From Prorocentrum cordatum (lineage: Eukaryota > Sar > Dinophyceae > Prorocentrales > Prorocentraceae), in contig CAUYUJ010001709.1 of the NCBI GenBank assembly GCA_963575745.1, forward strand, positions 33,928 to 97,927: DNA of 64,000 nucleotides. The letters run 5' to 3'. Below the pieces are notes generated by a model. That model had not been told where the DNA came from, did not search any database, and was given only the letters and a program-made list of their open reading frames with translations. A program made the translations under genes and the position numbers. This document shows positions 1-9,800 of this stretch, in pieces; the stretch's first letter is position 1, and the number at the start of each line of letters is the position of its first letter.

Positions 1-261
1 GCCCCAGTGAAGCCCAAGACGACGTGCCGACAAGGCGCTCGCAGTCACTTGTCGCCCATATCGCCCTCGATGGGTTCACCGAGGGGCAGGGAAGTTCGGA
101 TGCACCAATCTCTTTGTTCCCCTCTTGCCTTTCCCCCCTCGGCGTTCCTTCTTCCCTTCTTCAGTTTCCTCTTTGTATCTGTTTGCTCATTCTTGTGCTT
201 CGCATGAGCTTTGGACTGTCGAGTGCATCAGTGCATCAGAGGAGGGGGAGGGGGGGAGGGG

Positions 262-317
262 AGGAGGAGGAGGAGGAGGAGGAGGAGGAGGAGGAGGAGG
301 AGGAGGAGAAGGAGGAG
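262..317 (+). repeat. (GGA)n microsatellite
   Basis: Near-perfect GAG/GGA trinucleotide run. All frames stay open across it (Glu, Gly or Arg runs), so the long frames over 1-1460 are repeat artefacts. Positions 1-261 show nothing I recognise. Confidence 0.95.
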
Positions 318-625
318 CCCCCAGCAGCCGATCTCCACGCGCGCACAGCCCCAGTCCTGCTGCAGTGGCCCCTCCCTCCCTCCCACCCCATCCCCTCCCC
401 TCCGCCGCTGGCCGCCGCTGGACGCGCGGGAGCGCGCATGCGGCCAGCCCGTGGTGCTCGCCTCCCACTACTGGGGCGTGGAGACCCGCGAGGGGGCGCG
501 GGACGACAGGGACCAGGAGGGCCCTCCCCGACTGCTCGTGAGTGGGGGAGGGAGGGGGGCAGGAGCAGGGCCGACCACGACAATGTGTTTGTTGTGGGGT
601 GCCAGGACGAAGGTTTTTTCCTGGA

Positions 626-628
<3 letters not shown>
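318..628. other. GC-rich unique sequence, no gene seen
   Basis: No recognisable protein, RNA or mobile-element signal. Frames are open only because of high GC and the neighbouring repeats. Confidence 0.5.
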
Positions 629-657
<29 letters not shown>

Positions 658-729
658 GAGGAGGAGGAGGAGGAGGAGGAGGAGGAGGAGGAGGACGAGG
701 AGGAGGAGGAGGAGGAGGAGGAGGAGGAC
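629..729 (+). repeat. (GGA)n microsatellite
   Basis: About 100 bp of GGA with one GAC interruption, purine-rich on the + strand. Confidence 0.95.
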
Positions 730-820
730 TGCAGGGAGGAGGGAGCAGGGAGGAGGGAGCAGGGAGGGGCGAGGGACCAGCCAGGGACCAGCCAGGCACC
801 ACTCCGACCCCTCCGGCTCG

Positions 821-1012
821 AGTCGATCCGATTCCGCTGGCCTTCCGACCCGATCCGACTTCGGGGCTCCGAGCGGGGCTCCGATGTCTCAGCGGAGGCC
901 CACGCGCCTGCCGCCCTCCGCCGATGCGACTTTTCTCCCGACTCGGCTGCCGATTCCCGTCGATCCGAATCGCTTCGATCGCCGACCCGACTGGTCCATG
1001 CGATTCTGGGCT
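821..1012 (+). repeat. Dispersed repeat T12 (GATCCGA-rich), copy 1
   Basis: Rich in GATCCGA and TTCGG motifs. It aligns loosely with 32339-32510: shared order of GATCCGATT, CTCAGCGGAGGCC-like, GCTGCCGATTC and CGACCCGACT blocks. Two diverged copies of an unnamed dispersed repeat. Confidence 0.45.
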
Positions 1013-1020
1013 CCCCTGCC

Positions 1021-1157
1021 TCGAGGAGGAGGAGGAGGAGGAGGAGGAGGAGGAGGAGGAGGAGGAGGGAGGAGGGAGGAGGGAGGAGGGAGGAGGGAGG
1101 AGGGAGGAGGAGAAGGAGGAGGAGGAGGAGGAGGAGGAGGAGGAGGAGGAGGAGGTC
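1021..1157 (+). repeat. (GGA)n microsatellite with GGAGGGA phase
   Basis: GGA run that switches to GGAGGGA units (about 1066-1110) and back to GGA. Confidence 0.95.
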
Positions 1158-1846
1158 GGAGGAGGACCCATACCGCTACCCTGGCCTCGTTGGCCCCTTT
1201 TTGGGGGGCCTCCGCGGACGCCCTCGTCGCCTCCGCTGAATTCGCCGCGCCATTCTGGTTAGAACGCACCCTTGGAGAGGTCCGGTGTCGGTACCTTTTT
1301 AGTTTCTCCAGTACCTTCCTGCCCTCCAGCTGGCGCCGAATGCTCGAGGAAGGAGGGAGGTCGGGAGCCTTGAGACGGGGGTCAATGCCAGCGGGGGTCA
1401 GCCAGAGCGCTGGACCTTGCAGGATCCCGAACAGCCAGGGCTGCACTGACCCGGACTAGAGCGCAGGATCCTGCAGGAGCCTGCAGGAACTTGAAGGATC
1501 CCGCAAAGCTCAACTGACCCAGGTTTGGATTGACCCGGGTCAGTGCATCCCCGAGGAGTCGATCAGCAATGTGTTATCTCGGCCACTCGATCCCTTGTTG
1601 GATCCCTGCTCCATGAAGTGAGGACCGGCAGGCATTGCAGCGCAGACTACGAGAGCCCAAGGACAAAATCCAAGACAGAGCTGCTAGTTAACGGTTGGGT
1701 GGAAATAGCACGCGCACAGTGCATTGTGAGTTTTGCCGAGAATCGTCTATGCTAGGCTCTGGTCCATGTGAGCCATGCCGTGGCCTGTTCCGTGTCAATC
1801 AGCAGCAGACTACCGGAGGGTTCTGCTGCTTGCTGGCTCTGGCTAT
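1158..1846. other. No gene recognised; short GGATCC/GCAGGA repeats
   Basis: Around 1415-1510 short words such as GCAGGATCC and CCTGCAGGA recur and form small palindromes. Otherwise I see nothing in this stretch. Confidence 0.4.
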
Positions 1847-1885
1847 GTTTCTCTCTCCCTCTCTCCCTCTCTCTCTCTCTCACTT
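1847..1885 (+). repeat. (CT)n microsatellite
   Basis: TCTCTCCCTCTCTC-type dinucleotide run. Confidence 0.9.
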
Positions 1886-2335
1886 TCTTGCCTGCCGTCG
1901 TCGCCAGAGGAGGAGCCAGAGCCCCGGAAACTAGGACTTTGCAAATCAGAATTTTTCCAGATCCAGTGGAAGAGAACGAAGAATGGATAATGCTTCGCCG
2001 CGACTGCAGTTTTCTCGGGCGTGCCAAGTTTACCAAAGTCCCCTTCTACGGGGCCCTGAAGGAGGAGAGTGGAAGGTGGAGGAGGAGGAAGAGACTGCGA
2101 TTACGAGTAACAATGACAACATTGCTACTGATGGTGACGATGATCCAGCGCACCCTGACAAGCGTCAGGAGGAACACCTCGCCCGCAGCTGCGTCCCGCA
2201 CAGCGCCTCCGTACTGTGGGTTGCGCAGGAAACGGGCTGCACCTAACACGGCACCAACACCGCAACGTGCAGTCCAGCGCAACGTTCTGCACCCCGTCGA
2301 CACTGCCCCTGATGGGCCCACGCCCGCACCCCGCA

Positions 2336-2445
2336 GGCATGATCCATGCGCCCTGCGCCCACCCTGTGGGCGCAGGGCGCGCGCCCACCATGGCATGACC
2401 ACCATCCCGCCCTGCGCCCACCATGGCATGACGCGCCCTGGAGCC
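2336..2445 (+). repeat. Hairpin-forming minisatellite (GCCCTGCGCCCACC)
   Basis: Words GGCATGA and GCCCTGCGCCCACC recur about three times. Positions 2351-2362 and 2366-2377 form a perfect 12-bp stem (CCCTGCGCCCAC against GTGGGCGCAGGG) with a 3-base loop. Confidence 0.6.
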
Positions 2446-2708
2446 CCCGAGCTCCAGCACGCGCCATGTGGGCGCCCAGCACGCGGCCAGGACGCCCAAC
2501 AGGGCCGCAGGGCCCAGCGAACCACCGGGGTCGCGCGACCTACGCCGAGCGGAAGCGAGGCCCCCCGAGCTGCTCCGTCGAGGAGGCGGGCAGGGAGCGG
2601 AGACGGCGGTCCCACTCTCGGCGGCCGCCCTCGAGCGGACGGCCGCAGGAGATCCCCCCGCCCTGGGGCGAGGAGCGGGGTCCCGCCCTCTCGGCGCCGA
2701 AGATGTGC

Positions 2709-2816
2709 AAGGAGGAGGAGGAGGAGGAGGAGGAGGAGGAAGGAGGAGGAGGAGGAGGGAGGAGGAGGGAGGAGGAAGGAGGAGGAGGAGGAGGGAGGAG
2801 GAGGGAGGAGGAGGAG
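2709..2816 (+). repeat. (GGA)n / GGAGGAGGGA microsatellite
   Basis: GGA array with regularly spaced AAGGAGG and GGGAGG variants. Confidence 0.95.
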
Positions 2817-2819
2817 GCA

Positions 2820-2880
2820 GAGCGTTCTGGGACGCTCTCAGAGCGTTCCCGAGCGCTTCGAGAAGGCCGCGGTGCCCGAT
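2820..2880 (+). repeat. Dispersed repeat shared with 43296-43353
   Basis: Contains GCGTTCTGGGACGCTCTCAG followed by AGCGTTCC and GAGAAGGCCGCG, nearly identical to 43296-43353. The block is itself inverted-repeat rich (GAGCGTTCtgggaCGCTCTC). Nature unknown. Confidence 0.6.
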
Positions 2881-2882
2881 GC

Positions 2883-2968
2883 AGTGGAGGCCCATGCCAA
2901 GAAGCACCCTGCTTGCCTCCAGGGTGCCCTGGGTGTCTTGGGTTTCGAGGGTGTCTCTATGGTTTCAC
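2883..2968 (+). mobile_element. TIR element T8, partial copy (left half)
   Basis: Begins CAGTGGAGGCCCATGCCAAG and continues with the CCTCCAGGGTGCCCTGGG block found at 35551. The right half is missing. Confidence 0.55.
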
Positions 2969-3059
2969 CACTTACCCTGGCGAAGAACCCAAACCATGGT
3001 ACACGAATGGCCACAAGTCGCAGGAACGCTCAATGCGCACGAACGCACTGAAGGATCTC

Positions 3060-4135
3060 GGTGGAGCTCCCTATGGTGCCACGAAGCGTGTGAGGGGTGT
3101 GCCGAGATGCACTGGGGTACGCATGCGAACCCTGCCACTGGGACATTCGGTGGAGCTCCCAATAAGGCCACGAGACGTGTGAGTGTTGTGCCGAGATGGA
3201 CCCGGGTACGCATGCGAGGCTTGCCACTACAGCTTTCGGTGGAGCGCCCTATGGGGCCACTAAACGTGTGAGGGGTGTGCCGAAATGGACCCCGGTACGC
3301 ATGCGAACCCTGCCACTGGAGCCTTCTGTGGAGCTCCCTATGGTGCCACGAAACGTGTGAGGGGTGTGCCGAGATGGACCTGGGTACGCATGCGAACCCT
3401 GCCACTGGGGCCTTTGGTAGAGGTCCCAATGGGGCCACGAAACGTGTGAGGGGCGTGCCGACATTACCCAGGTACGTATGCGAACTTTGCCACTTCAGCT
3501 TTCGGTGGAGCTCCCTATGGGGTCACCCAACGTGTGAGGGGTGTGCCGAAATGGACCGGGTATGCATGCGAACCCTGCCGCTGGAGCCTTCGGTTGAGCT
3601 CCCTTTGGTGTCACGAAACGTGTGAGGGTTGTGCCGACATGGATCCAGTACGCATCTGAACCCTGCCACTGGAGCCTTCGGTGGAGCTCCCAATGGGGCC
3701 ACGAAACGTGGGAGGGGCGTGCCGAAATTACCCAGGTACATATGCGAACCCTGCCACTGGAGCCTTCGGTGGAGCTCCCAATGGGGCAACGAAGCGTGTC
3801 AGTGTTGTACCGAGATGGACCCGGTACGCATGCGAGGCCTGCCACTGGAGCCTTCGGTGAAGATCTCTATGGTGCCACGAAACGTGTGAGGGGTGTGCCG
3901 AGATGGACCCGGGTACGCATGCGAGGCCTGCCATTGGGGCCTTCGGCGGAGCTCCCTGTGGGGCCACGAGCCGTGTAAAGGGTTCACCGAAATGAGGGCG
4001 GAACTGCATTCTGGGGCCGCGAAACGTGTGAGGGGTGCACCGGAATAAGAGGTGGAGCTGCATGCGAGGCCTGCCACTGCGGCCTTCGGTGGAGCTCCCT
4101 CTGAGGCCACGAAAAGTGTGAGGGGCGCGCCGAAA
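3060..4135 (+). repeat. ~89-bp minisatellite array A, about 12 copies
   Basis: Tandem units of about 85-90 bp with core GCCTTCGGTGGAGCTCCC, then ATGGGGCCACGAAACGTGTG, then a spacer with GCATGCGA. Cores recur near 3140, 3230, 3318, 3407, 3490, 3580, 3670, 3760, 3845, 3935 and 4078. The last part is irregular. Open frames over it are repeat products. The same core occurs on the other strand at 21242-22320. Confidence 0.9.
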
Positions 4136-4136
4136 C

Positions 4137-4195
4137 TATGATGATAATGACGATGGTGGTGATGATGATGGTGGCGGTTGTGATGGGAATTGGGA
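4137..4195 (+). repeat. Imperfect (ATG)n microsatellite
   Basis: Starts directly at the end of the minisatellite. ATGATGATAATGACG-type degenerate triplets. Confidence 0.8.
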
Positions 4196-4727
4196 AAGGG
4201 AAGATGAGGAGGAAGCGGAGGGAAGAGTGAGGAGGAACATGAGAGGAGGGAGGAGGGGGAGGAGGAAGGAGGAGGAAGGAGACGCGAGGCGCTGCGGATT
4301 CAGCACGACGACCCAACTCACGGGAGGGTGGGGAAGAGCCAGGGACCTCTTGGGGCCTCGGGGTTGGGTGTCTTGGGGAAGGCCTCCTGTGGTGGGCCTC
4401 CTGCTGCACACCCTCCAGCGCCGCGGCGTCTCCGAGATTTCCGCTGTGCCCTCGTCCGGCTCTGGTCTCCAAAACTGTGGCGGCGCGACGCCCAAAAAGA
4501 GAAGTCCCCCAAACGTTCCTCGTCCCCTTCTGCGCCGCCTCCTCCTCCTCCTCCTCCTCCTCCTCCTCCTCCTCCTTCGTCCTGGCTTCTTTCCCAGGGG
4601 AGGAGGCAGGCGGAGGGGGCCCGCCGCTGGCCGGGAGGGCCCGCCGGCAGGAGGCCGGCGAGGGGGAGGCCCGGGCGGCGGCGGCCGCCGCCGCAGCTGC
4701 CGAGGCTGGCGGGGGCCTCTCTCGCCC
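4196..4727. other. No gene recognised; includes short (TCC)n
   Basis: GC-rich sequence with a TCC run at about 4539-4577. No conserved protein seen in any frame. Confidence 0.4.
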
Positions 4728-4790
4728 AGCGCGTTCCACTACTCGCAAAGTTCCTACTCTCGGGTCGGGCGAGAGGGGGGGTTTGGCACT
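4719..4790 (+). mobile_element. Partial copy of the 4976-5501 element (left end)
   Basis: CAGCGCGTTCCACTACTCGC, then AAAGTTCCTACTCTCGGGTC and GGGCGAGAGG. The same left end starts at about 4976 but is interrupted there. This copy shows what the uninterrupted end looks like. Confidence 0.55.
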
Positions 4791-4996
4791 TTGCGATATC
4801 CTTTTCCTTCTTCCTGCATCACACTGCCCTCGAGTCCCCCGGTCCTTCCATCCCCCTTCCCATACTCGAAGGGTGCCTGTCGTACCAGTCCCGCCGCCTG
4901 TTCGGACTCCCGGACCACCCGCGTTCGCCGTGAATGGAGGAGAAGAACATCGTGCCATCAAATTCGGGTCCTCTCTCACCCAGCGCGTTCCACTAC

Positions 4997-5172
4997 GGTA
5001 GGTTTGCGTCGTGTCGACCAGCGGCGACCCCAGCGCGGACGTTCAAGGTTGAACGCCGGCGGCGACCCAGAATCGATCGATGTTGAACGATCGGACGTTG
5101 CGGCAGCGGCCGATCGTTCAAGGTTGAACGATCCCTGCAGTGTCAAAAACCAACGCTGGGGTCAAAAACCAC
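4997..5172 (+). mobile_element. 176-bp insertion with palindromes inside the nested element
   Basis: Interrupts CCACTAC/TCGCAAAG, seen intact at 4737-4750. Ends are imperfect inverted repeats (GGTAGGTTTGCG against GGTGGTTTTTGACC). The interior holds GATCGTTCAAGGTTGAACGATC-like palindromes at about 5037 and 5113. Confidence 0.5.
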
Positions 5173-5187
5173 CACTCGCAAAGTGCC

Positions 5188-5394
5188 TACTCTCGGGTCG
5201 GGCGAAAGGGGGGGGTTTGGGAAAGGGGGGGTTACGAAATCTGCTGCATGCAGCTGGTTTCGGCCCCACCGAGGGGCCCGTTCCTCGATACATAGCCGCC
5301 GCCTGCGCCGGGAGGCGCCGGGGAAATCAGCTACGTGAGCTGATTCTGAACCCCCCCCTTTTGCTATCCCCCCCTTTCGCCCGACCCGATACTC
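5188..5394 (+). mobile_element. TIR element T9, copy 1
   Basis: Ends are inverted repeats of CTCGGGTCGGGCGAAAGGGG. The interior (GCTGCATGCAGCTGGTTTCG, a GAGGGGCCC block, TCCTCGATACATAGCCGCC) is nearly identical to 10208-10412. About 205 bp, non-coding. Confidence 0.75.
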
Positions 5395-5530
5395 GCAAAC
5401 GTCCGAAAAACATAGGTCTGCTCCGGTGCAAAGTATCGCAGATCCCCCGCGCCGGATCCAGGTCATTTGCGAGTAGATACTTTGCGAGTAGTGGAACGCG
5501 CCCGTCTACTCTCTTCGCTCCGCGATGGCC

Positions 5531-5708
5531 TCAAGTCGGGCGTGTCCCTCTAAGATCTACGTACCACATGGGGAATATTCCATCCAGAACAGTCAAAAGA
5601 TAGTCGGGGGACGATTGCTCGATCGTTTGTGGATCAGTTCTGAGTATGTTCGGGGTTTGTTCCACTTCTCTTCCAAAATCCGCCTGTAGGAGGACATGCC
5701 CGACCTAA
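5531..5708 (+). mobile_element. TIR element T4, copy 1
   Basis: Left end AAGTCGGGCGTGTCCCTCTA; right end GGAGGACATGCCCGACCTAA, whose complement reads TTAGGTCGGGCATGTCC. 178 bp, with no open frame of interest. Family also at 47433, 48996 and, as single ends, at 21063, 23840 and 43046. Confidence 0.65.
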
Positions 5709-6248
5709 CGATAGCCTCTTGCTCCTGCTGCTCGCCGAGGAGGAGCAAAAGGACTCCGATGCAGCTGCGCGTCCTGGAGAGGCCTCGTCGTCACGGCTGG
5801 ATTCTCCTTGAGACGCTTGGTCAGGACGCACCCAAGGAGAGGTCCGGGGAGTTTCCCCTCTTCCTCCTCCCCCTCCCCCCCCCTCTCTCTCGTTCCCCCG
5901 CCCCCCTCATTCCGACTCTTGCAGTCTCTTCCTCCGTCTCCTTCCCGCCATCGTCGACGCCCCCCATGTTTTTCATCCGCATCCTCCTTCCCCTCTACTC
6001 TCCATCCGTGGAATTCCAAGACAGCAAATTGCACGCGATCATTTGTTGCGGTTGCACATTTGTATTCGGCGGCTTAGGGGTTCAGCGTCAGGATATATTC
6101 CAAGCTCTTGGGTTCGGAACCCATACTACATAGTTTACCTCATGTGTCCATCGGCCCCTCGCCTGACTGCTGCCGCGCCGTTGCAGAATTGTTGTGTCTG
6201 TAACCCCTTTCGGTCAAGCTTTTTCCCGGACCAGGCTCCGAGCAGTGC

Positions 6249-6530
6249 ATGGCAGGGCTGCTGCCGGGCGCCCTGGCCGGGCTGGCGCAGGTGGGCGGGC
6301 AGTCGAGCCTTCTCTGCCTCTCGCGCTGTCCGTTTGTGCCGGCCTGCCCGCCCTGCCCCCAGTGCCCAGCGTGCCCTGGGGCTCCGCCCAACCCGCCCTC
6401 GCCGCTGTCCAGCGGCGGGCTGGGGTCGTGGGCGTGGCTGCTCTGCGAGGGGTGCTTCTTCTTCACCGGCTTGGCGCTGGGGACGTGGCTGACGCCGACG
6501 CGGGTGGTGGTGCAGCCGGCGCCGAAGGAT
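6249..6530 (+). CDS. Retroelement N-terminal segment: Cys/Pro cluster plus membrane helix
   Basis: Frame 3. From the Met at 6249: a short hydrophobic start, then a repeated Cys-Pro stretch (CPFVPACPPCPQCPACPG), then a hydrophobic segment around 6420-6500 (WAWLLCEGCFFFTGLALG). I know this arrangement from N-termini of dinoflagellate polyproteins that carry this RT. The frame stays open to 7100, but the conserved reading moves to frame 1 at about 6530. Confidence 0.45.
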
Positions 6531-6965
6531 GGTGGAGCTCAGCCATCGGCTGAGGGCGTGGGCCTTCGTGCTGTACAACCACGGAGCCCCGCCTCGCATA
6601 TGGCACCAACGGCGAGTGTTGGGGGTGGTGGAGTCGTCGGAGACTACCGTGCTGGTGTATACGCCAGACGACGACGTCTACAGCGAGATGTTGCTGGACC
6701 TCGACAGCCAGCAGGACGTGTCCGCCGTGCGGTTCTCGGACCGCCGCTGGCCTCCTCCTGGCGGCGTTCCTCTGGCGGAGTGCTACCGCTTCGGGGCCGA
6801 CCTGGGGGCGGCAGACTTGGCGGCCCGGGAGGCCGAGGCCGTGGGGTCGGCGAGCAAGATCTACGTGGCGCGGGAGAGGGCCAACGGTCGCCCCGCGGTG
6901 CCTCCTCCAGGAGGCGCCCTGAAGCTGCTGGCGGGGATCCTGGCCGAGGGCGGGCCCGCCGCCGG
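6529..6965 (+). CDS. Retroelement segment 2 (IWH domain)
   Basis: Frame 1. Starts MVELSHRLRAWAFVLYNHG, then PRIWHQRRVL and a TPDDDVYSEML motif, an acidic and aromatic pattern shared with dinoflagellate homologues of this element. A specific function is unknown. Coding resemblance fades around 6965 and passes to frame 2. The Met at 6529 is probably internal. Confidence 0.45.
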
Positions 6966-7660
6966 CGGGAGGACCCGAGGAGGAGGGGCCAACCGCGCCG
7001 CCAGGCTCGGACGCGCGCGTTCTGGACCTGCAGATGGTGGAGGTGCCCGAGGGCTCGCCCGCAGCCCGCCGTCGCCGTCCATGGCGCGACGTGGCGATGA
7101 TGTTCTCGGTGGTTCAGTTCAGCGACTGGTCGATTTCAGGTCCCAGGACAGTGGCCTGGTGCGCTGCCTTCATCAACAGGCGAGGCGGTGGCCCCACCGA
7201 CCACCATCTGTTCTTCAAGCAGGTCTACGGGCTCACGAAGACCGACCGGGGCGTGGACGCGCACGGGGTGATCCTTCGGATGCTGGAGGAGGCGGGCTGC
7301 CGCGACGGCCTCGACGTGACCAATGCGGCGGCCCTGGAGGCGGCGATGCGCCACGCTCAGCTCGTCGAGCATGTGGCTCAGGACGCCGCCGGCAGCGGCA
7401 AGGGCAAGGGCAAGCAGGGCAAGGGCGGAGGGTTCCAGGACCGGATTGGCCCCGTGGGTGAGGCGTCCGTCTTCCTGAGCGCCCACCGCGACACGGATGA
7501 GGCGATGATCGCCCCGGACCTCCTCGACTACGTCGCGAAGGAGGTGGAGCGGGACGCGTCGGTCATGAAGCAGGTCAGGAAGGCGAGGGAGGAGCGTCGC
7601 CTGCACGTCTCGCATCAGCAGCCGGGCAGAGCCCCGAAGAGCCAGCAGGAGCAGGGGTGA
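6966..7660 (+). CDS. Retroelement segment 3 (PRTVAWC helical region)
   Basis: Frame 2. First Met at 7034, but the match begins a little upstream (ARVLDLQMVEVPEG). It contains FSDWSISGPRTVAWCAAFIN, then HHLFFKQVYGL and an alpha-helical tract, then a Lys/Gly-rich linker (GKGKGKQGKG) and KQVRKAREERR before the stop at 7658. This matches the order in dinoflagellate retroelement proteins upstream of the RT. Likely a Gag-like or linker function, which is inference. Confidence 0.5.
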
Positions 7661-8100
7661 TGCGGGCTGGCTGGGCGGCGGAGGGCTCCGACCGTCGCCC
7701 GGCATCTTCGAGGAGTTTTTCGAGGATGCGCGCCCGTGGCGATAGCCGCCAGCGCGACATCCTGCCCATCCTTCTCGAGGCCCTTGCCACCGAGGAGGAT
7801 TCTAATTCGGTGCCACCTTGTCGTTCAGTGCTTCGGCGAGTTCAGCGTCGGCCCCACTTGCAGCCTGGGACGACGGAGACCATCCGCCTCTACTGCGGCG
7901 TTGGCGAGCCGAGAGAGGATCGTGCTCCCCGCCTGATGGCCGCTCAGGCCGAGTGCGTGTCCCGGGTCCGCGAGGCCTGGTCGCACCTCGGTCCGCCGCC
8001 GCCCGACTTGGAGCCCTCGGGAGCCTTGGGCGAGCTCCGGGGATCGCGGCGATGCGATGGCGAGCCGTCGGTCGTCGCGCCGTTCGACGTGCGCAACCTC
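7661..8100 (+). pseudogene. Retroelement linker, frame unclear
   Basis: Between segment 3 and the RT. Frame 1 is open (RDILPILLEALATEEDSN, later PFDVRNLAPPPVRFEPV) and may be the proper reading, but frames 2 and 3 are partly open too. Probably a poorly conserved linker that has lost its frame. Confidence 0.3.
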
Positions 8101-8109
8101 GCGCCCCCG

Positions 8110-8886
8110 CCCGTCCGCTTCGAGCCCGTGGACTTGGAGTCAGCTGGAGAAGCTCTCGCCGAGAAAGCAAGCGGAGATCAAGAGGTTGGAGGCGGGCGTC
8201 AGTCGCCCGCATTGGGACCCTGTACTTCTTCAACGGCCGCGAGTCTACGCCGCCTTCCTTCGGCGCGCCGAAGCTGCAGGGCCCATCGAGTACCGGCGCT
8301 CGGCGGAGACGGAGGTGGGCGCGTTCTCGGTCTGGAAGGAGTCGGGGGAGCAGAGAGTAATTGTATACGCAAGGCTCGCGAACTGCGTGTTCGATGAGCC
8401 CGACTCTGCAGAGCTCGCCACGGGCCAGGCCTTCAGCACGGCTCGTGCCGACGAGGGGCCGCCCATCATCGTCGGGGGCGCCGACGTCAAAGTCGCCTTC
8501 TACACGATGCTGCTGCCGAGCGACCTCCGCGCCCACTTCGGCCTGGCTCCTGCGCGGGCTGGCATGGTGAACGTGACGAGCGTCGAGGGCGAGGCCGTGT
8601 GCTCGCAGGACCGTGTCGTGCCGGTGTTGAGGGTGCTGCCGATGGGCTGGACGCAGGCCCTCTGGGCTTGCCATTCGCTGCATGAGGCCATCATCGACAG
8701 CTCGACGAAGATGGGAGATCACGATTGGCTTCGTGACTCTGCGCCGCTGCCCCCCTTGGTCCCAGGCCTGCACGAGGAGTACGTGGACAACTTCATCTCG
8801 CTGAGCCAGGACGCGGAGGATGTGAAGGACCGCGCCCTGTCCGCCATCCAGGCGCTGCAGGATGCTGGGCTGCCCGCACACCCGCC
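8110..8886 (+). CDS. Reverse transcriptase domain (DIRS-like, YVDN active-site motif)
   Basis: Frame 2 (open from 8057 to 9046; the conserved part ends near 8886). It reads LEKLSPRKQAEIKRL, then WDPVLLQRPRVYAAFLRR, then the finger-like GEQRVIVYARLANCVF, motif A GGADVKVAFYTMLLP at about 8478-8520, LPMGWTQALWACHSLHEAI at about 8637-8692, and the catalytic-loop equivalent EEYVDNFISL at 8773-8802. The usual YxDD is YVDN here. I recall YVDN as common in dinoflagellate copies, so it need not mean inactivation. After 8886 this frame becomes Arg/Trp-rich noise. Confidence 0.65.
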
Positions 8887-9480
8887 GAGCTGGGGGGCTG
8901 GGCTGGCGGTGAGACGCTGGGCCGGCGTTTCTCGGACCTCGAGGCCGCCGTGGAGGTGGCGCCGCGGTCAGCTTGGCGACTCCAGCTGGGCCTGCTGGCC
9001 TTGGCCGACAGGAAGTTTGTCAGCGGCCGCGAGCTGTCGAGCGTGATCAGCCATTGCATGTTTCGAGCCCTGATTCGCAGGAAGCTCCTGAGCGCCCTCT
9101 CGGCGAGCTACGCGCACGTCGAGATTTTTAGAGACAGGTCAGGCCGACTCTGGGACAGTGTGCGGCAGGAGCTGCGCTTGGCTGCCGCGCTGGTGCCCTT
9201 GGCACGGCGGCAGCTGGGGGCCCGCTGGGACCCGCGGCCCACCGTCTTCGACGCCTCCGCGTGGGGCAGGGGCGCCATGCAGAAGCACGTGCCGGATGAG
9301 TGGCTGGCGGAGGCCGCCCTGTTCAACGAGCGGTGGCGTTCCTCACGGTCTGAGGAGGGCTCGGCGGCTGCTCGCGGAGATCTGGCGCCCGAGGCCGCCG
9401 TGTCCCAGTGTTTCAGCTCGGCCGCAACTCCGCGGCGTTGTGTTTCGGCAGCTAGGCGGGCGCCTTGGGGATTGCCAGCG
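8887..9480 (+). CDS. RT thumb / RNase H start of the same retroelement
   Basis: Frame 1. RRFSDLEAAVEVAPRSAWRL starts the segment, followed by helical RELSSVISHCMFRALIRRKL, WDSVRQELRLAAALVPLARR, and VFDASAWGRGAM at about 9241-9276. The last resembles the first catalytic Asp motif of RNase H in this RT class (TDASxxGxG). Similarity ends about 9450, before a CAT microsatellite. A one-base change near 8885 separates it from the RT frame. Confidence 0.55.
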
Positions 9481-9540
9481 CGGCGGCCCCGCTGCACGAC
9501 ATCAGCCCGTGAGGTTTCCCCATCAACGGTGTTGATCCAT

Positions 9541-9543
9541 ACG

Positions 9544-9579
<36 letters not shown>

Positions 9580-9800
9580 CATCATCATCATCATCTTCAT
9601 CAGCAGCAGCATCAGCATCATCATCAGCATCGTCATCATCAGCAGCAGCATCATCATCCTCGTCATCCTCAGCATCATAATCATCACCATCTTCATCATC
9701 AGCATCAGCATCAGCATTATCCTCCTCGTCGTCGTCGTCAGCATCCGCATCACCATCATCACCATCATCATCATAACCAGAAGCATAGACATAATCATAA
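9541..9800 (+). repeat. (CAT/ATC)n microsatellite
   Basis: About 260 bp of CAT/ATC with CAG and CGT variants. It gives His-rich frames on + and Asp-rich or Met-rich frames on -. Confidence 0.95.

Larger units (their letters stand above)
4976..5501 (+). mobile_element. Nested TIR element with GCGTTCCACTACTCGCAAAGT ends
   Basis: The left end (GCGCGTTCCACTAC at 4986) and right end (ACTTTGCGAGTAGTGGAACG at about 5479) are inverted repeats. Inside lie a 176-bp insertion (4997-5172) and a complete T9 element (5188-5394). No coding capacity. Confidence 0.55.
6249..9480 (+). mobile_element. DIRS-like retroelement pol region, frame-disrupted
   Basis: Five consecutive coding segments in changing frames together resemble one dinoflagellate-type retroelement polyprotein: a Cys/Pro-rich N-terminus with a membrane segment, an IWH-containing domain, a PRTVAWC helical region, a reverse transcriptase and an RNase H start. 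Frame changes fall near 6530, 6960, 7660-8110 and 8885. They could be decay, unspliced introns or sequencing indels. No integrase or tyrosine recombinase is visible, since an ATC microsatellite starts at 9541. The class label is by resemblance of the RT to DIRS-type enzymes and is less sure than the RT call. Confidence 0.65.

Noticed and set aside
236-1262. Open frames of 300-400 codons on both strands rich in E, G, R, S or P
   Set aside because: They are translations of GGA repeats; open frames exist in every phase.
3060-4135. CRISPR-like array
   Set aside because: Units of ~89 bp are repeated throughout with no unique spacers; this is a eukaryotic minisatellite.
8773-8802. YVDN taken as proof of a dead RT
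   Set aside because: I recall this variant as usual in dinoflagellate copies of this element, so it is not evidence of inactivation by itself.
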